A stretch of 64,000 nucleotides of DNA from assembly GCF_001540865.1 (NCBI RefSeq), contig NC_033626.1, positions 13,484,065 through 13,548,064 of the forward strand, read 5' to 3'. Shown here one piece after another: positions 9,689-19,203 of this stretch (position 1 is its first letter; every line of letters begins with the position of its first letter). The notes below the pieces were generated by a model. The model worked only from the letters and a program-made list of their open reading frames with translations. It was not told the DNA's origin and did no database searches. The stretch comes from Ananas comosus. Lineage: Eukaryota > Streptophyta > Magnoliopsida > Poales > Bromeliaceae. Both the position numbers and the translations under genes were made by a program.

Positions 9689-11038
9689 ATGGCACAACTA
9701 TGGCATGCCACTCTTCTACTCCTCCTTCTCTCGTTAACAGTTGTGCATTCCCTGCACTTCAATTTGATCCACAAGTACTCCGTCCACTCTCCGCTCTTTC
9801 CTGGAAACCTCACCGAAGTAAACAAGGTGCAGCGCCTTTACGAGGGCGACATGGCTCGTGCGCGGCTCCTACGGCCATCCCTCTTTGGTGTCAACTATAG
9901 CTTAGAACTTCTCCGCCCCAATCTCAAAGCCGAGCGATACAACTACCTGATAGAGGTCTTCATCGGCACGCCGGCAAGGAGAAAATATTACTTAGTGTTC
10001 GACACCGCTAGCGCCGTCGTATGGCTGCAATGCAAGCCATGCATCCACTGTTGGAAACAAGACACGAAAATCTTCCATCCTGCCAAAGAGTCGAGCTCTT
10101 TCGAACCCATATCATGTAATCATACATTGTGCGATCTGACCGAACCGGGGTGGAAATGCGTCAAAGGCAAGTGCCACTACACTCTCGAATATGGCGAGGG
10201 CTCTTCGTCGAGGGGCATCCTTGCCTCTGAGACATTGGGATTCGCGTCTGAGGGGTCCGGAAAGGAGTCGGTCCGTAACTTTGTGTTCGGCTGCGCAAAT
10301 GACAACCGAGGTTTCCAACCACATGAAAAGTTTTCTGGGATCTTTGGCTTTAATATGGACCGGTGGTCACTGGCGAGCCAACTGACGGACTTGATCGGCG
10401 GCCGATTCTCGTATTGCTTCTCTCCGATCGTAGGCCACAATCAACGGCCGAGCCGGCTAAAGTTTGGCAACGAGGCTGTGCTTAGAGGGCCTAGAGTGAA
10501 AACCATTGACATTGTTCGCCTGCCAGCTGAAGAAATATACCAATACCCCCTCCCTCTCTCTGATGTGAGCGTCGCTGGCCGCCGCCTTGGTTTTAAACGA
10601 GGGGACTTCGCTATACGCAAAAGGGCTGACGGCCATATGGTAGGGGGATTCATCATCGACTCGGGATCGACGCATACGGCATTCAGCACCGGAGGCCCGT
10701 ACGAGAGGATTACTGCGGCGTTCAGGGCGTACTTCAGACCGTTTAAGCTGCAACCATCGAAGCACAGGCTGTTTGACGTGTGTTACAGGCTGCCGCGGGA
10801 GGGGTTTAAGGGGCAACTGCCGAGCATGACACTCCACTTTGGCGATCATGCCGATTATACGGTGCAACCCAAGTATACAATGGTGGAGGTTGCGAGGAAT
10901 ACGCTCTGCGTCGCCATAACAAGTTATCCGGGCTTTAGCCTTCTTGGATTATATCATCAATATGATTATCATTTCTCGTTTAATGTCAAGGAGATGTTTT
11001 TATCCTTCGTTCCTGCAGATTGCAGTAAAGTTGTATGA
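9689..11038 (+). CDS. Nepenthesin-type aspartic protease, copy 2 (DTAS active-site variant)
   Basis: Intronless, 449 residues, with the same architecture as copy 1: signal peptide 1-20, propeptide with LHFNLIHKYSVHSPLFPGN, and an N-lobe carrying WLQCKPCIHCW. The first active site is D105-T-A-S, again with Ala in place of Gly; the second is D324-S-G-S. It ends with the family's F-V-P-A-D-C-S motif. It is intact from ATG to stop. The shared DTAS means the substitution predates the duplication that made copies 1 and 2 and has survived in two intact reading frames, which argues against simple decay. The substrate is unknown; nepenthesin-group enzymes act extracellularly or in vacuoles. Confidence 0.9.
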   Translation: MAQLWHATLLLLLLSLTVVHSLHFNLIHKYSVHSPLFPGNLTEVNKVQRLYEGDMARARLLRPSLFGVNYSLELLRPNLKAERYNYLIEVFIGTPARRKYYLVFDTASAVVWLQCKPCIHCWKQDTKIFHPAKESSSFEPISCNHTLCDLTEPGWKCVKGKCHYTLEYGEGSSSRGILASETLGFASEGSGKESVRNFVFGCANDNRGFQPHEKFSGIFGFNMDRWSLASQLTDLIGGRFSYCFSPIVGHNQRPSRLKFGNEAVLRGPRVKTIDIVRLPAEEIYQYPLPLSDVSVAGRRLGFKRGDFAIRKRADGHMVGGFIIDSGSTHTAFSTGGPYERITAAFRAYFRPFKLQPSKHRLFDVCYRLPREGFKGQLPSMTLHFGDHADYTVQPKYTMVEVARNTLCVAITSYPGFSLLGLYHQYDYHFSFNVKEMFLSFVPADCSKVV

Positions 11039-11342
11039 AATTTATGTCTAGTGTAATAGCCAAGTCTCAAATTTGGGGACTAATTAATAAGATTGGTAAT
11101 TTATCTGTAGCATGTTTGAATTCGGGGCTTCAGCTTATACTGCTCAAGATTGGGATTTTCTTTATATTGTTCGTAGTTTCATTGGCTTTGAAAACTTGTA
11201 GTCGCAGAGATCTCCATTCTCTGTTTATTACATTTGGATACTTTATAAGATACAATTTGATCTATTACTCGGTTGATTACTAATAGTGAAAATTTATCAA
11301 CCAAGTACTCAATTGACAGGAATAATTTTTTATATCTTTTAT

Positions 11343-11582
11343 ATATATATAATTGAGCTCCTATACTATTAAAAGTACCAAGTCATTGGTGCTTGTAAGG
11401 TTTTAGTCATTGGATTAAGGGATGTGCGGTTAAGATGATTTGGGCCCCCTAAGGTTGAGTGGGTGGTTGGTTGAATAGTATAATCTAACGGATGAAAATG
11501 ATCAAAGGCGTAGAACTAACGGTAAAAAATTTACAAGTACCAAATACTTGGTACTTTTATAAGCACCATAGCCGGACTATAT
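11343..11582 (-). mobile_element. MITE-like element, CCACTCAACCCTAG core family (inverted copy)
   Basis: Read on the minus strand it matches 3890-4062: TTAGATTATACTATTCAACC, CCACTCAACCTTAG, then GGGGGCCCAAATCATCTTAA. AT-rich ends (TATATATAATTGAGC... and ...CCGGACTATATATTA) border it. It sits just beyond the conserved 3' flank of protease copy 2. Confidence 0.55.
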
Positions 11583-12117
11583 ATTATTTATATTTATATA
11601 TAATATATATATATAATTTATATATATATTTACAAAAAAAAGTAATTTATTTTCGAATTTTTTTTTATAAATTACTTATCTGAATAATTGACAAATCAGT
11701 TTTTTAAGCCATATTTTTCAAAAAATTTAAAAATTAAGATACGAACTTTATTCGTATTATATCCGTACCGAAATTTTGCCGAATTCGAATTAACTAGCTA
11801 TTATATGTACAAGTTAATTATGATACTAAGCGGTTTAGAAATTAGTATTTAAAAGTTAATAATAACGTTGCCGGTTAATCAAGAATCTTGTAAGGTACGA
11901 TCTAGTGTACACATAGCAGCACCGATTTGAAAAAAAAGAAAAAAAAAAAAGAAAAAAAGAAAAAAGAGAGAAGATATGCATATCTATAGAGGATATTATT
12001 GGAATATCCAAGTAATAAATTTGGATCTTTAAAGTTGAGACCCCAAATTTTGTAATAAATTTATTTTAGAAACTAAGATACAAACAAACTAAGACACAAA
12101 AAAAAAAAGAAGAAGAA
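11583..12117 (+). promoter_or_regulatory. Upstream region of protease copy 3
   Basis: AT-rich sequence. At about 11971 it carries the perfect palindrome AGATATGCATATCT followed by ATAGAGGATATTATTGGAAT, matching the region upstream of copy 5 (about 16820) and the orphan copy at about 19866. A purine-rich AAAGAAAAAA stretch precedes it. Confidence 0.5.
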
Positions 12118-13486
12118 ATGTACGAAGCTCTTCAAATAATTCCTCCTTTGTTACTTCTGTCCTCAACAATTGTTTGTTCCCTCCATCTCAATCTGATCCA
12201 TAAGCACTCCATCCACTCTCCCCTCTTTCCCGGAAATCTCACCGCCGGCGAGAGGCAGTTGCGCCTGCAAGCCGACGATGAAGCCCGCACCAGACTTCTG
12301 GAAACGTCACTGCAGTCAGGTCTCAACTACAGCGAAGAGAATCTCCGTCCATATCTCGCCGCCGAAAAATTTGTCTACATGGTTGAGGTCTCAATCGGCA
12401 CACCAACCCATGATGAGGACAGGAGAAAATACTACTTGGTGTTAGATACCGGAAGCGGCATTGTATGTATGGCTTCAGTGTGAGCCGTGCATCAATTGCT
12501 GGAACCAAATCACCCCTATCTTCGACCCGTCGAAAGATTCGACCACCTTTGCGCCGATACCATGCAATCATCCTTTGTGCGATTTGCGACAATCGGCGTT
12601 TAAATGTGTCAACAACCAGTGCCGCTATAACATCCGCTACATGACCCCGGCTACTTCGAAGGGCGTGCTCGCCTCCGAGACGTTGGGATTCGCGTCTTCG
12701 GCTGGGTCAGCTCGGACGGAGTTCGTCCGCCACTTCATCTTGGGCTGCGCGCGCGACAATCGACAATTCTCTCTGCCGGCGAGGGTGGCGGGGGTCTTCG
12801 GCCTTAATATGGAGCCGCCATCACCGGCGAGCCAAATGGAGGGGAGAATCGGCGGGCGGTTTGCTTACTGCCTCCCGCGGTTCACAGGCCACGCACAGCC
12901 GCCGAGCCGTCTCAAGTTCGGCGATGAGGCTATTCTCCGGGACCCTCACGTGAAGACCCTCCAATTCGTGCATGTGCATGGGAAATTCAGGTACTACCTT
13001 CCCCTCATCGACGTAAGCATCGCCGACCGTCGCATTGGTTTCGCGCCTGGCGCTTTCGCCGTGCGCAGGCAAGGGCAAACAACGAGAGGCGGTTTCATCA
13101 TTGACACAGGGACGACATACACTAGATTTATCACAGGAGGCCCGTACAAGCAAATAATGGAAGCGTTCAAAGAATACTTCAAACCGTTCAAGTTGAGAAA
13201 AGCAAAATCAACAGCCCCGGGCTCTCTTAAATTGTGTTACAAGATCCCGCGCACGGGATTCACAGCATTCCCAAGCATGACGCTCCACTTTAGCGAAGGC
13301 AATGATTTTGTCATACAGCCGCCTAATGTGGTGGTGCAGGCAGAGGAGAAATTCTGCATTGCCGTGGGTAGTCTTAATGTGGTGAGCATTCTGGGATCGT
13401 ATCAGCAGCATGACTACAAGATCTCGTATGATGTCAGAAACAAGTTGTTGTCCTACGCTTCTGCGGATTGCAGTCGAGTTGTATGA
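12118..13486 (+). pseudogene. Aspartic protease copy 3, single 4-bp frameshift
   Basis: A nepenthesin-type protease closest to copy 5. The frame from the ATG at 12118 runs through the signal peptide, propeptide and first active site (D-T-G-S-G-I-V). It then breaks where TGTA is tandemly duplicated (12462-12465 and 12466-12469), giving a stop shortly after. A second frame continues without interruption from about 12461 to 13486, with WLQCEPCINCW, the second site (I-I-D-T-G-T-T) and a normal C-terminus (S-A-D-C-S-R-V-V). No other lesion is visible, so this is either a very young pseudogene or a base-calling error. Copy 5 lacks the extra TGTA here. Treated as a pseudogene pending read support. 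Confidence 0.8.
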
Positions 13487-13659
13487 CCTAAAACCCCTCC
13501 TATAAGATCAAAGAAAGACTGTCAAATAAATCAAGAAGACGAATTAGCGCGACCCAAATCGGAGGGTGGTTTGGGGATGCCTTAATTCCCTGCTTTATCT
13601 CATAAGCTTTAAGAATCTAATAATTAATACCAATTTTGTTCTGACACGCTACCTTGTTT

Positions 13660-13770
13660 TTTTTTAAAAAAAATAAATTTAGCTGAAAATGTAAAGCAAT
13701 AAAGTTTCGAATTTAAAATCTCATATACCAATCATCAAACTCTTTACTACTTGCGCTATGAACAGTCAGT
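13660..13770 (-). mobile_element. SINE-like fragment (tRNA-derived)
   Basis: On the minus strand it reads GCGCAAGTAGTAAAGAGTTT, then ATGATTGGTATATGAGATTT and TTCGAAACTTTATTGC, ending in TTTTCAGCTAAATTTA. The first part has box-A-like and the TTCGA part box-B-like character. The same order occurs at 26960-27114, 60934-61083 and 62565-62697. The tail is degraded. Confidence 0.55.
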
Positions 13771-13796
13771 AATTAATACCAATTTTTGATGTAAAT

Positions 13797-14142
13797 CCGA
13801 TCCAGACACCGACATGATAAAGCTCTTCATCGGCGTGCCTGCAACGGTACAATATAACTTGGTGTTCAACACAGTAGCACCATCTTATAGATGCAATGCA
13901 AGCTATACATCCATTGTTGGAAACAGGACACACCAATCTTTCTACCCAGCCAAAAAGTCGAGCTCTTCCAATTAGGTCCAATCCGACCTGATCGAGTTGG
14001 ATTGAACGAGTTCATCTTGCACCCCACTACGGTCCCGGGCACATGTACTTCCAATCTTATTTTATGCCAACAAATAGGCCAATTACAAGACTACAATATT
14101 ATCTATGATCTACGCTCTAATTCTGTCTTTCTAATCCAATAG
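13797..14142 (+). pseudogene. Aspartic protease relic with internal deletion
   Basis: Positions 13797-13970 resemble the segment around the first active site of the cluster proteases (GCGTGCCTGCAACGG, AACTTGGTGTTCAACACAG, CATCCATTGTTGGAAACAGG, AAAAAGTCGAGCTCTTCC). Catalytic Asp is replaced by Asn and several frames are broken. Positions 14040-14142 resemble the extreme C-terminus (Q-D-Y-N-I-I-Y-D-L-R). Everything between, including the second active site, is missing. It lies between copies 3 and 4 on the same strand: a dead tandem member. Confidence 0.7.
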
Positions 14143-14239
14143 ATGTGCCAAACAAACCACATTCACAGACCATTAAATACCCATTTAATGATTTCACCCT
14201 TTTTTGTCCTTTATCAAGAACATATATGGCTTCTGCTCT

Positions 14240-14470
14240 TTGCTATTTGAAAAAGTAAGATATGCATATCTGCAAAGATATCATCAAAATGGTAACCAGC
14301 ATTTATAAACTTTGCGTACAGTGACTCGCTCTCGGCATTCCAGAGAGTTTATATTTTAATGATCCATGTCTCAACACTTCAGCTTTTGAGAAGATCCCTA
14401 CTTGCTTTGTGTTAATTCTGTTTAAGTAGATATTGCTAAGATTAGTGTTTCTGTTCAGGTGGAGTAAGAA
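14240..14470 (+). promoter_or_regulatory. Upstream region of protease copy 4
   Basis: Contains AAGATATGCATATCTGCAAA at about 14253, then GATATCATCAAAATGGTAA and GATCCATGTCTCAACACTT, in the same order as upstream of copies 1 and 2. GTAAGAA lies immediately before the ATG. Confidence 0.5.
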
Positions 14471-15811
14471 ATGACATTAGCAGGGCATATCTTTCTCTTG
14501 CTCTTGTTTCCCTCATTAACAGTTGTTCATTCCCTGCACCTCAATTTGATCCACAAATATTCTATCCACTCTCCGCTCTTCCCGGGAAACCTCACCAATA
14601 GTGAGATGGCGCAACGTCTTTATGCCGGCGACAGAGCCCGTGCGCGACTCCTACGACCATCTCTATCTGGTCTCAACTATAGTATAGAGCAACTCCGCCC
14701 TAATCTCAAAGGCGACCCTTCATCCTATATGGTAGAGCTCACTATCGGCACACCTGCTCGAAGGAAGTACCACTTAGTGATGGACACTGGTAGTAGTATC
14801 TTGTGGATGCAATGCAAGCCATGCATCCATTGTTGGAAACAAAAGGTGCCAATCTTCGACCCGGGCAAAGAGTCAAGCTCATTCGACCCCATACCGTGCA
14901 ATCATACGTTGTGTGACTTGAGCAAACCAGGTTGGAAATGTGTGAAAGGCCGATGCCACTACTCAATTAAGTATACCGAAGGGTCTTCAACTGAAGGCGT
15001 CCTCGCCTCGGAGACATTAGGCTTCGCATCTGACGGACCCGAGAAAGAGTTTGTTCGTAACTTCATCTTTGGTTGTACTCACGATAGTCGAGATTTCACA
15101 TTGTCGAAGGAGCACTCGGGGATCTTAGGCCTCAACATGAATCGATTGTCGCTGCCGAGCCAATTATCGCGACAGATAGGTGGTCGGTTCGCATACTGCC
15201 TCTCGCTGCTCACGAATAACGCGCATCCGCCGAGCCGACTCAAGTTTGGCGACGAGGCCGTTCTTAAAGGCCCTCAAGTCAAGACCATTCCCTTTGTCCA
15301 CGTGCCGAATGAAATGATATACTACCTTGCTCTGTCTGACGTGAGCGTCGCTAATCGTCGTCTTAGGTTCAAGCCGGAGGACTTTGCTGTTCGGAGAGAA
15401 GGGAGGCATTTGAAAGCGGGCTTCATAATCGACACCGGATCGACCTATACGATATTTAGCAATGGAGGGCCGTATGAGCGGATCAGCAAAGCGTTCGTGG
15501 AGCACTTCAAGCCTTTTAAGCTCCGAAGGACCAAGTATAGTCCGTTTGAGGTGTGCTACAAGGTTCCGCGCAAAGGATTCAAGGGGTCGTTGCCGAGTAT
15601 GACGCTCCACTTTGTCGGCGGCGTAGATTACGTAGTGCAGCCAACGAATATAGTAGAGGAGATGGAGGAGAACACAATCTGCGTCGCCATATCGAGTCTT
15701 CCTGATATGAGCATTCTTGGAGTATATCAGCAGTTTAATTACCATTTCTCCTACAATGTGAAGGAGATGTCATTATCCTTTGCCCCTGCAGATTGTAGCA
15801 GAATTGCATGA
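14471..15811 (+). CDS. Nepenthesin-type aspartic protease, copy 4 (canonical active sites)
   Basis: Intronless, 446 residues. Signal peptide 1-20; propeptide with LHLNLIHKYSIHSPLFPGN; first catalytic motif D105-T-G-S; nepenthesin Cys cluster WMQCKPCIHCW; second catalytic motif D321-T-G-S; C-terminal F-A-P-A-D-C-S. Both active sites are canonical, so this copy is the best candidate on the plus strand for a fully active peptidase. The start is fixed by the signal peptide and by alignment with the other copies. Secretion or vacuolar delivery is expected from the leader and propeptide, as in the family. The natural substrate cannot be inferred. Confidence 0.92.
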   Translation: MTLAGHIFLLLLFPSLTVVHSLHLNLIHKYSIHSPLFPGNLTNSEMAQRLYAGDRARARLLRPSLSGLNYSIEQLRPNLKGDPSSYMVELTIGTPARRKYHLVMDTGSSILWMQCKPCIHCWKQKVPIFDPGKESSSFDPIPCNHTLCDLSKPGWKCVKGRCHYSIKYTEGSSTEGVLASETLGFASDGPEKEFVRNFIFGCTHDSRDFTLSKEHSGILGLNMNRLSLPSQLSRQIGGRFAYCLSLLTNNAHPPSRLKFGDEAVLKGPQVKTIPFVHVPNEMIYYLALSDVSVANRRLRFKPEDFAVRREGRHLKAGFIIDTGSTYTIFSNGGPYERISKAFVEHFKPFKLRRTKYSPFEVCYKVPRKGFKGSLPSMTLHFVGGVDYVVQPTNIVEEMEENTICVAISSLPDMSILGVYQQFNYHFSYNVKEMSLSFAPADCSRIA

Positions 15812-16150
15812 AATTTATGTTTGTCGTAGCAGACAATTCAATGGCATTAAAGTATCGTCAGCTCTAATTTCGAGCTTGTTTAATTAGATTTGATAGCATA
15901 TAAAGCTTGCATGACGGGGTTTTCATGTTTCAACTTGTAATATCGAAATCTAGTAAGTGAGATCTAGCGATCCTTATCATTTAAGATCGGGCCTTGTTTG
16001 AGTCAAGGCGACACTTGTGCTGATGTTTCAGGCCTTGACCGTCTCTGGGTCGCTAAACCGGGGTTCGGCAAGATGTTCCGAAAGATACAATCATTTCTGA
16101 CCTTCCAGATGCTCCACCAGCAGCCTACTAGGTCTGTAAGTCAAGGCTGG
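15812..16150. other. 3' flank of copy 4, no gene seen
   Basis: No open frame of note. A moderately GC-rich stretch at 15980-16150 may belong to the LINE fragment that follows, but I could not place it. Confidence 0.4.
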
Positions 16151-16211
16151 TGAAAGAGTGGGATCTTCTTCTAGCTACTTAGCAATTTCGGACCCAACCC
16201 CATTTCTTTTT

Positions 16212-16281
<70 letters not shown>

Positions 16282-16395
16282 TGCCTTGTCTTTCTTTCGG
16301 GGCCGTGTTGCCCCACTCTTGTAGCTTAATTCATCTTTTTAATGAATGAAGCGGGTAGCGTGCTACCTTTTTCTCAAAAAAAAAAAAAAAAACAA
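16151..16395 (+). mobile_element. 5'-truncated LINE 3' UTR with a 67-nt poly(T) and poly(A) tail
   Basis: Contains GTTGCCCCACTCTTGTAGCT, then TTTTAATGAATGAAGCGGGT and AGCGTGCTACCTTTTTCTC, ending in A18. This is the terminal layout of the LINE at the window start, in a better-preserved copy. The internal T run (16214-16280) is part of the pyrimidine-rich 3' UTR and is probably expanded. The 5' boundary is uncertain. Confidence 0.7.
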
Positions 16396-16860
16396 TGAGC
16401 TAGATCCAAATTTCCTGGTCCAGCGACACTTCATTTTGCCCGCTTACAAATTTTTACGGTCAATCACTTTCCGTGTTTCAAAAATTTTGTGAGAACCTGC
16501 TCCTTATAGGAGATTGTATGAGGGGGATTAGAATTCTTTATTCAATTACTTTTCCAATTCAAACTATAAGAACATACCATCTTTTGTTGAGAAAATTGGT
16601 TAAAATAATCTTACGTCATGCCATGTATTTCTAGGAAATTTATGGCCCTTGAGTTTCTAAGAATTTTCTTAAAATTTTCTTATCTTTTGTGATACCAGTT
16701 TAATCGTACTCCCTATTGATGGTTTAGCCCCTTTTTTTTTGTGAAGAGAAGATTATGGTTTCGGCTTTTTATCTTCCTCGGAAACTTTTGGGCTTCTCCA
16801 ATCTGCTTATTTTAATAAGATAGATATGCATATCTACAGAAGATAATATTAAAAATGTCC
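16396..16860 (+). promoter_or_regulatory. Distal upstream region of protease copy 5
   Basis: Contains TTATCTTCCTCGG, GGGCTTCTCCAATCTGCTTA and AGATATGCATATCTACAGAA at about 16822. All of these recur near 19800-19890. The two LINE tails at 16861-17031 were inserted between this element and the gene. Confidence 0.45.
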
Positions 16861-17031
16861 AAATAGCGGGTGGCATGCTACCTTTTTCTCAAAAAAAAAA
16901 AAAAAAAAAATTATGGACCCAAATTTATAGGCCTTGTTGCCTCACCCATGTAGCTTAATTCACCTCCCGAATGAATGAAGCGGATAGCATGCTACTTTTT
17001 TCTCAAAAAAAAAAAAAAAAAAAAAAAAAAG
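16861..17031 (+). mobile_element. Two more truncated LINE tails in a row
   Basis: The first is GCGGGTGGCATGCTACCTTT with TTCTC and A20, ending near 16910. The second begins near 16920 (GGCCTTGTTGCCTCACCC) and has ATGAATGAAGCGGATAGCAT followed by a poly(A) of about 25 ending near 17031. They separate the palindromic upstream element from protease copy 5. Confidence 0.75.
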
Positions 17032-17124
17032 TCCAAATAGGGAACTTGGGTCTATAAATTTGAGGCGCCAACACATTGAACTTTGTAATAAAGTTTATAT
17101 ATATTGTAGGAACTAAGAACAGAA

Positions 17125-18509
17125 ATGTTACAAGCCTGTCGAATAATTCCTCTTCTGTTGACTCTCTCCTCAACGATTGTTTGTTCCCTCCATCTCAATT
17201 TGATTCATAAGCACTCCATCCACTCTCCCCTCTTTCCCGGAAATCTCACCGTCGACGAGAGGCAGCTGCGCCTGTACGCCAACGATGGAGCCCGTGCTCA
17301 GCTTCTGGAAACAAAGCTCTCAGGTCTCAACTACAGCGAAAAGCATCTCCGCCCTCATGTTGCCGCCGACAAGTTCTTATACATAGTGGAGCTCTCAATC
17401 GGTACGCCGAGCGGTGATGAGGAAAGAAGGAAGTACTACATGGTGTTGGACACCGGGAGTGGCATAGTGTGGCTTCAGTGTGAGCCGTGCATCCATTGCT
17501 GGAACCAAATGACCCCCATCTTCGACCCATCCGAAGATTCCACCACCTTTGTGCCGATACCCTGCAATCATCCCTTATGCGATTTGCGATAACCGACGTT
17601 TAAATGCGTCAACAACCAGTGCCACTATAGCATCCGTTACTTGACGCCATCTTTCTCGAAGGGCGTGCTCGCCTCCGAGACGCCCGCATTTGCTTCTTCA
17701 GCAGGTTCAGCCCGGACAGAGTCCGTCCACCACTTCGTCTTCGGCTGCGCTCGTGACAATCGAAAATTCTCGTTTTCGGGGAAGCTAGCAGGGGTCTACT
17801 CTTCGGCCTTAATATGAAACCGCTGTCTTTGACGAGCCAAATGGAGAGAACGATCGGCGGACGGTTCGCTTACTGTCTCCCGCGGTTCACCGACGACGCA
17901 CAGCCGCCGAGCCGGCTCAAGTTTGGTGACGAGGCTATTCTACGGGACCCTCACGTGAAGACCCTCCAATTCGTGCATGTGCCCGGAAAGTTCAAGTACT
18001 ACCTTCCTCTTATAGACGTGAGCATCGCCAGCCATCGTATTGGTTTTGAGCCTGGTGCTTTCACCGCCCGCAGGCACGGGCGATCGGTGAGAGGCGGTTT
18101 CTTCATCGACACAGGGACGGTATACACGAGATTTATCACAGGAGGCCCGTACGAGCGAATAATGGAAGCGTTCAAGGAATACTTCAAGCCATTTAAGCTG
18201 CGAAAAGCACACTCAAAAGCCACGGATTTTCTTAAATTGTGTTATAAGATCCCGCGCGAGGGATTCACAGCATTCCCAAGCATGACGCTCCACTTTAACG
18301 AGGGCAATGATCTTGTCGTGCAGCCGCCTAATGAGGTGGTGCAGACAGAGAATAAATTCTGCATTGCGGTGGGCGGTCTTCTGATGGTGAGCGTTCTTGG
18401 AGCATATCAGCAGCATGACTACAAGATCTCATATGATGTTCGGAACAAGGCACTATCCTACGTTTCTGCAGACTGTAATCTAGTTGTACGACCAAATATA
18501 AATTTATAG
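17125..18509 (+). pseudogene. Aspartic protease copy 5 (nonsense plus 5-bp insertion)
   Basis: Closest to copy 3. The frame from 17125 carries signal peptide, propeptide, first site D-T-G-S and WLQCEPCIHCW, then stops at 17590-17592 where TAA replaces the CAA of copy 3. After further in-frame homology a 5-bp insertion near 17796-17801 (GGGGTC-TACTC-TTCGG against GGGGTCTTCGG) shifts the frame. The last open frame, from 17814, encodes the C-lobe with second site I-D-T-G-T. The usual final stop is also lost (TGA to CGA), adding several codons. At least two independent disabling lesions make this a true pseudogene. Confidence 0.85.
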
Positions 18510-18735
18510 AACCAGCTAACCTTCTGTTATCTCTTCTATCACCTATTTTTTCTTATTTTTATTTGTTTTGTAGACCTGCTGTCTTAACTCTATTACGAAA
18601 TTTATTTTTTTTAATAAATGAAGTGGATAGTTCGCTATTTTTTAATAAATGAAGTGGATAGTGCGATGGAATTCGATGAAATTAGAAATACAAGTAAAAG
18701 AATAAAAAAACACACACACATCAAATCCAGTTTAT
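18510..18735. other. Short intergenic region with degraded tail motifs
   Basis: Two nearly identical units, TTTTTTAATAAATGAAGTGGATAG at about 18608 and 18639, resemble the LINE/SINE terminal module. They lie between two convergent protease pseudogenes. Confidence 0.4.
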
Positions 18736-19203
18736 TTACTCGCTTGCATGATCTGCGCTGCAATCCGCCGGAACATAGGACAACACTCTGTTCCGAGTGT
18801 CGTACGAGATGCGATAGTTATGCTGCTGATACGTTCCAAGTATGTTCACCAAATTCGACCTCTCTATAACAACACAGAATTCGCTCTGTACCGTCCACAC
18901 CATGTTATCCGGCTGCACGACGAAATCCTTTCCGTTCTCAAAATGGAAAGTCATGCTCGGGTACGCTGTGAAGCCGCCCGCTGGAATCTTGTAGCACACC
19001 TCGAACTTCGGATGGCTCGCCCTCGCCAGCCTGAACTGCTGAAAGTATTCGATGAATGCATCTCTCACTCGCTCGCATGGCCCGCCCGGCGTGAACATGG
19101 TAGCCCCCGTCCCCGAGTCAATGATGAACCCGCCTCTGTATACATTCCCCTCCTTCCTCGCCCTAAAGGTTCCCCGCGCAAAGTGTAGCCGGTTCCCGGC
19201 TAC
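18736..19203 (-). pseudogene. 5'-truncated aspartic protease (C-lobe only)
   Basis: On the minus strand this encodes the C-terminal third of a protease very similar to the minus-strand gene at 19996-21366: second active site (G-G-F-I-I-D-S-G-T-G), I-L-G-T-Y-Q-Q-H-N-Y and the end P-A-D-C-S-A-D. Homology starts abruptly at about 19203 (V-A-G-N-R-L-H-F). The signal peptide, first active site and N-lobe are missing. Probably a truncated tandem duplicate of the neighbouring gene. Confidence 0.8.

Noticed and set aside
15164..15745. 193-codon minus-strand open frame opposite protease copy 4
   Set aside because: Mirror of a conserved coding strand; the equivalent frames are broken in copies 1 and 2.
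16158..16349. Open frame rich in Phe
   Set aside because: Encoded by the poly(T) tract of a LINE 3' UTR.
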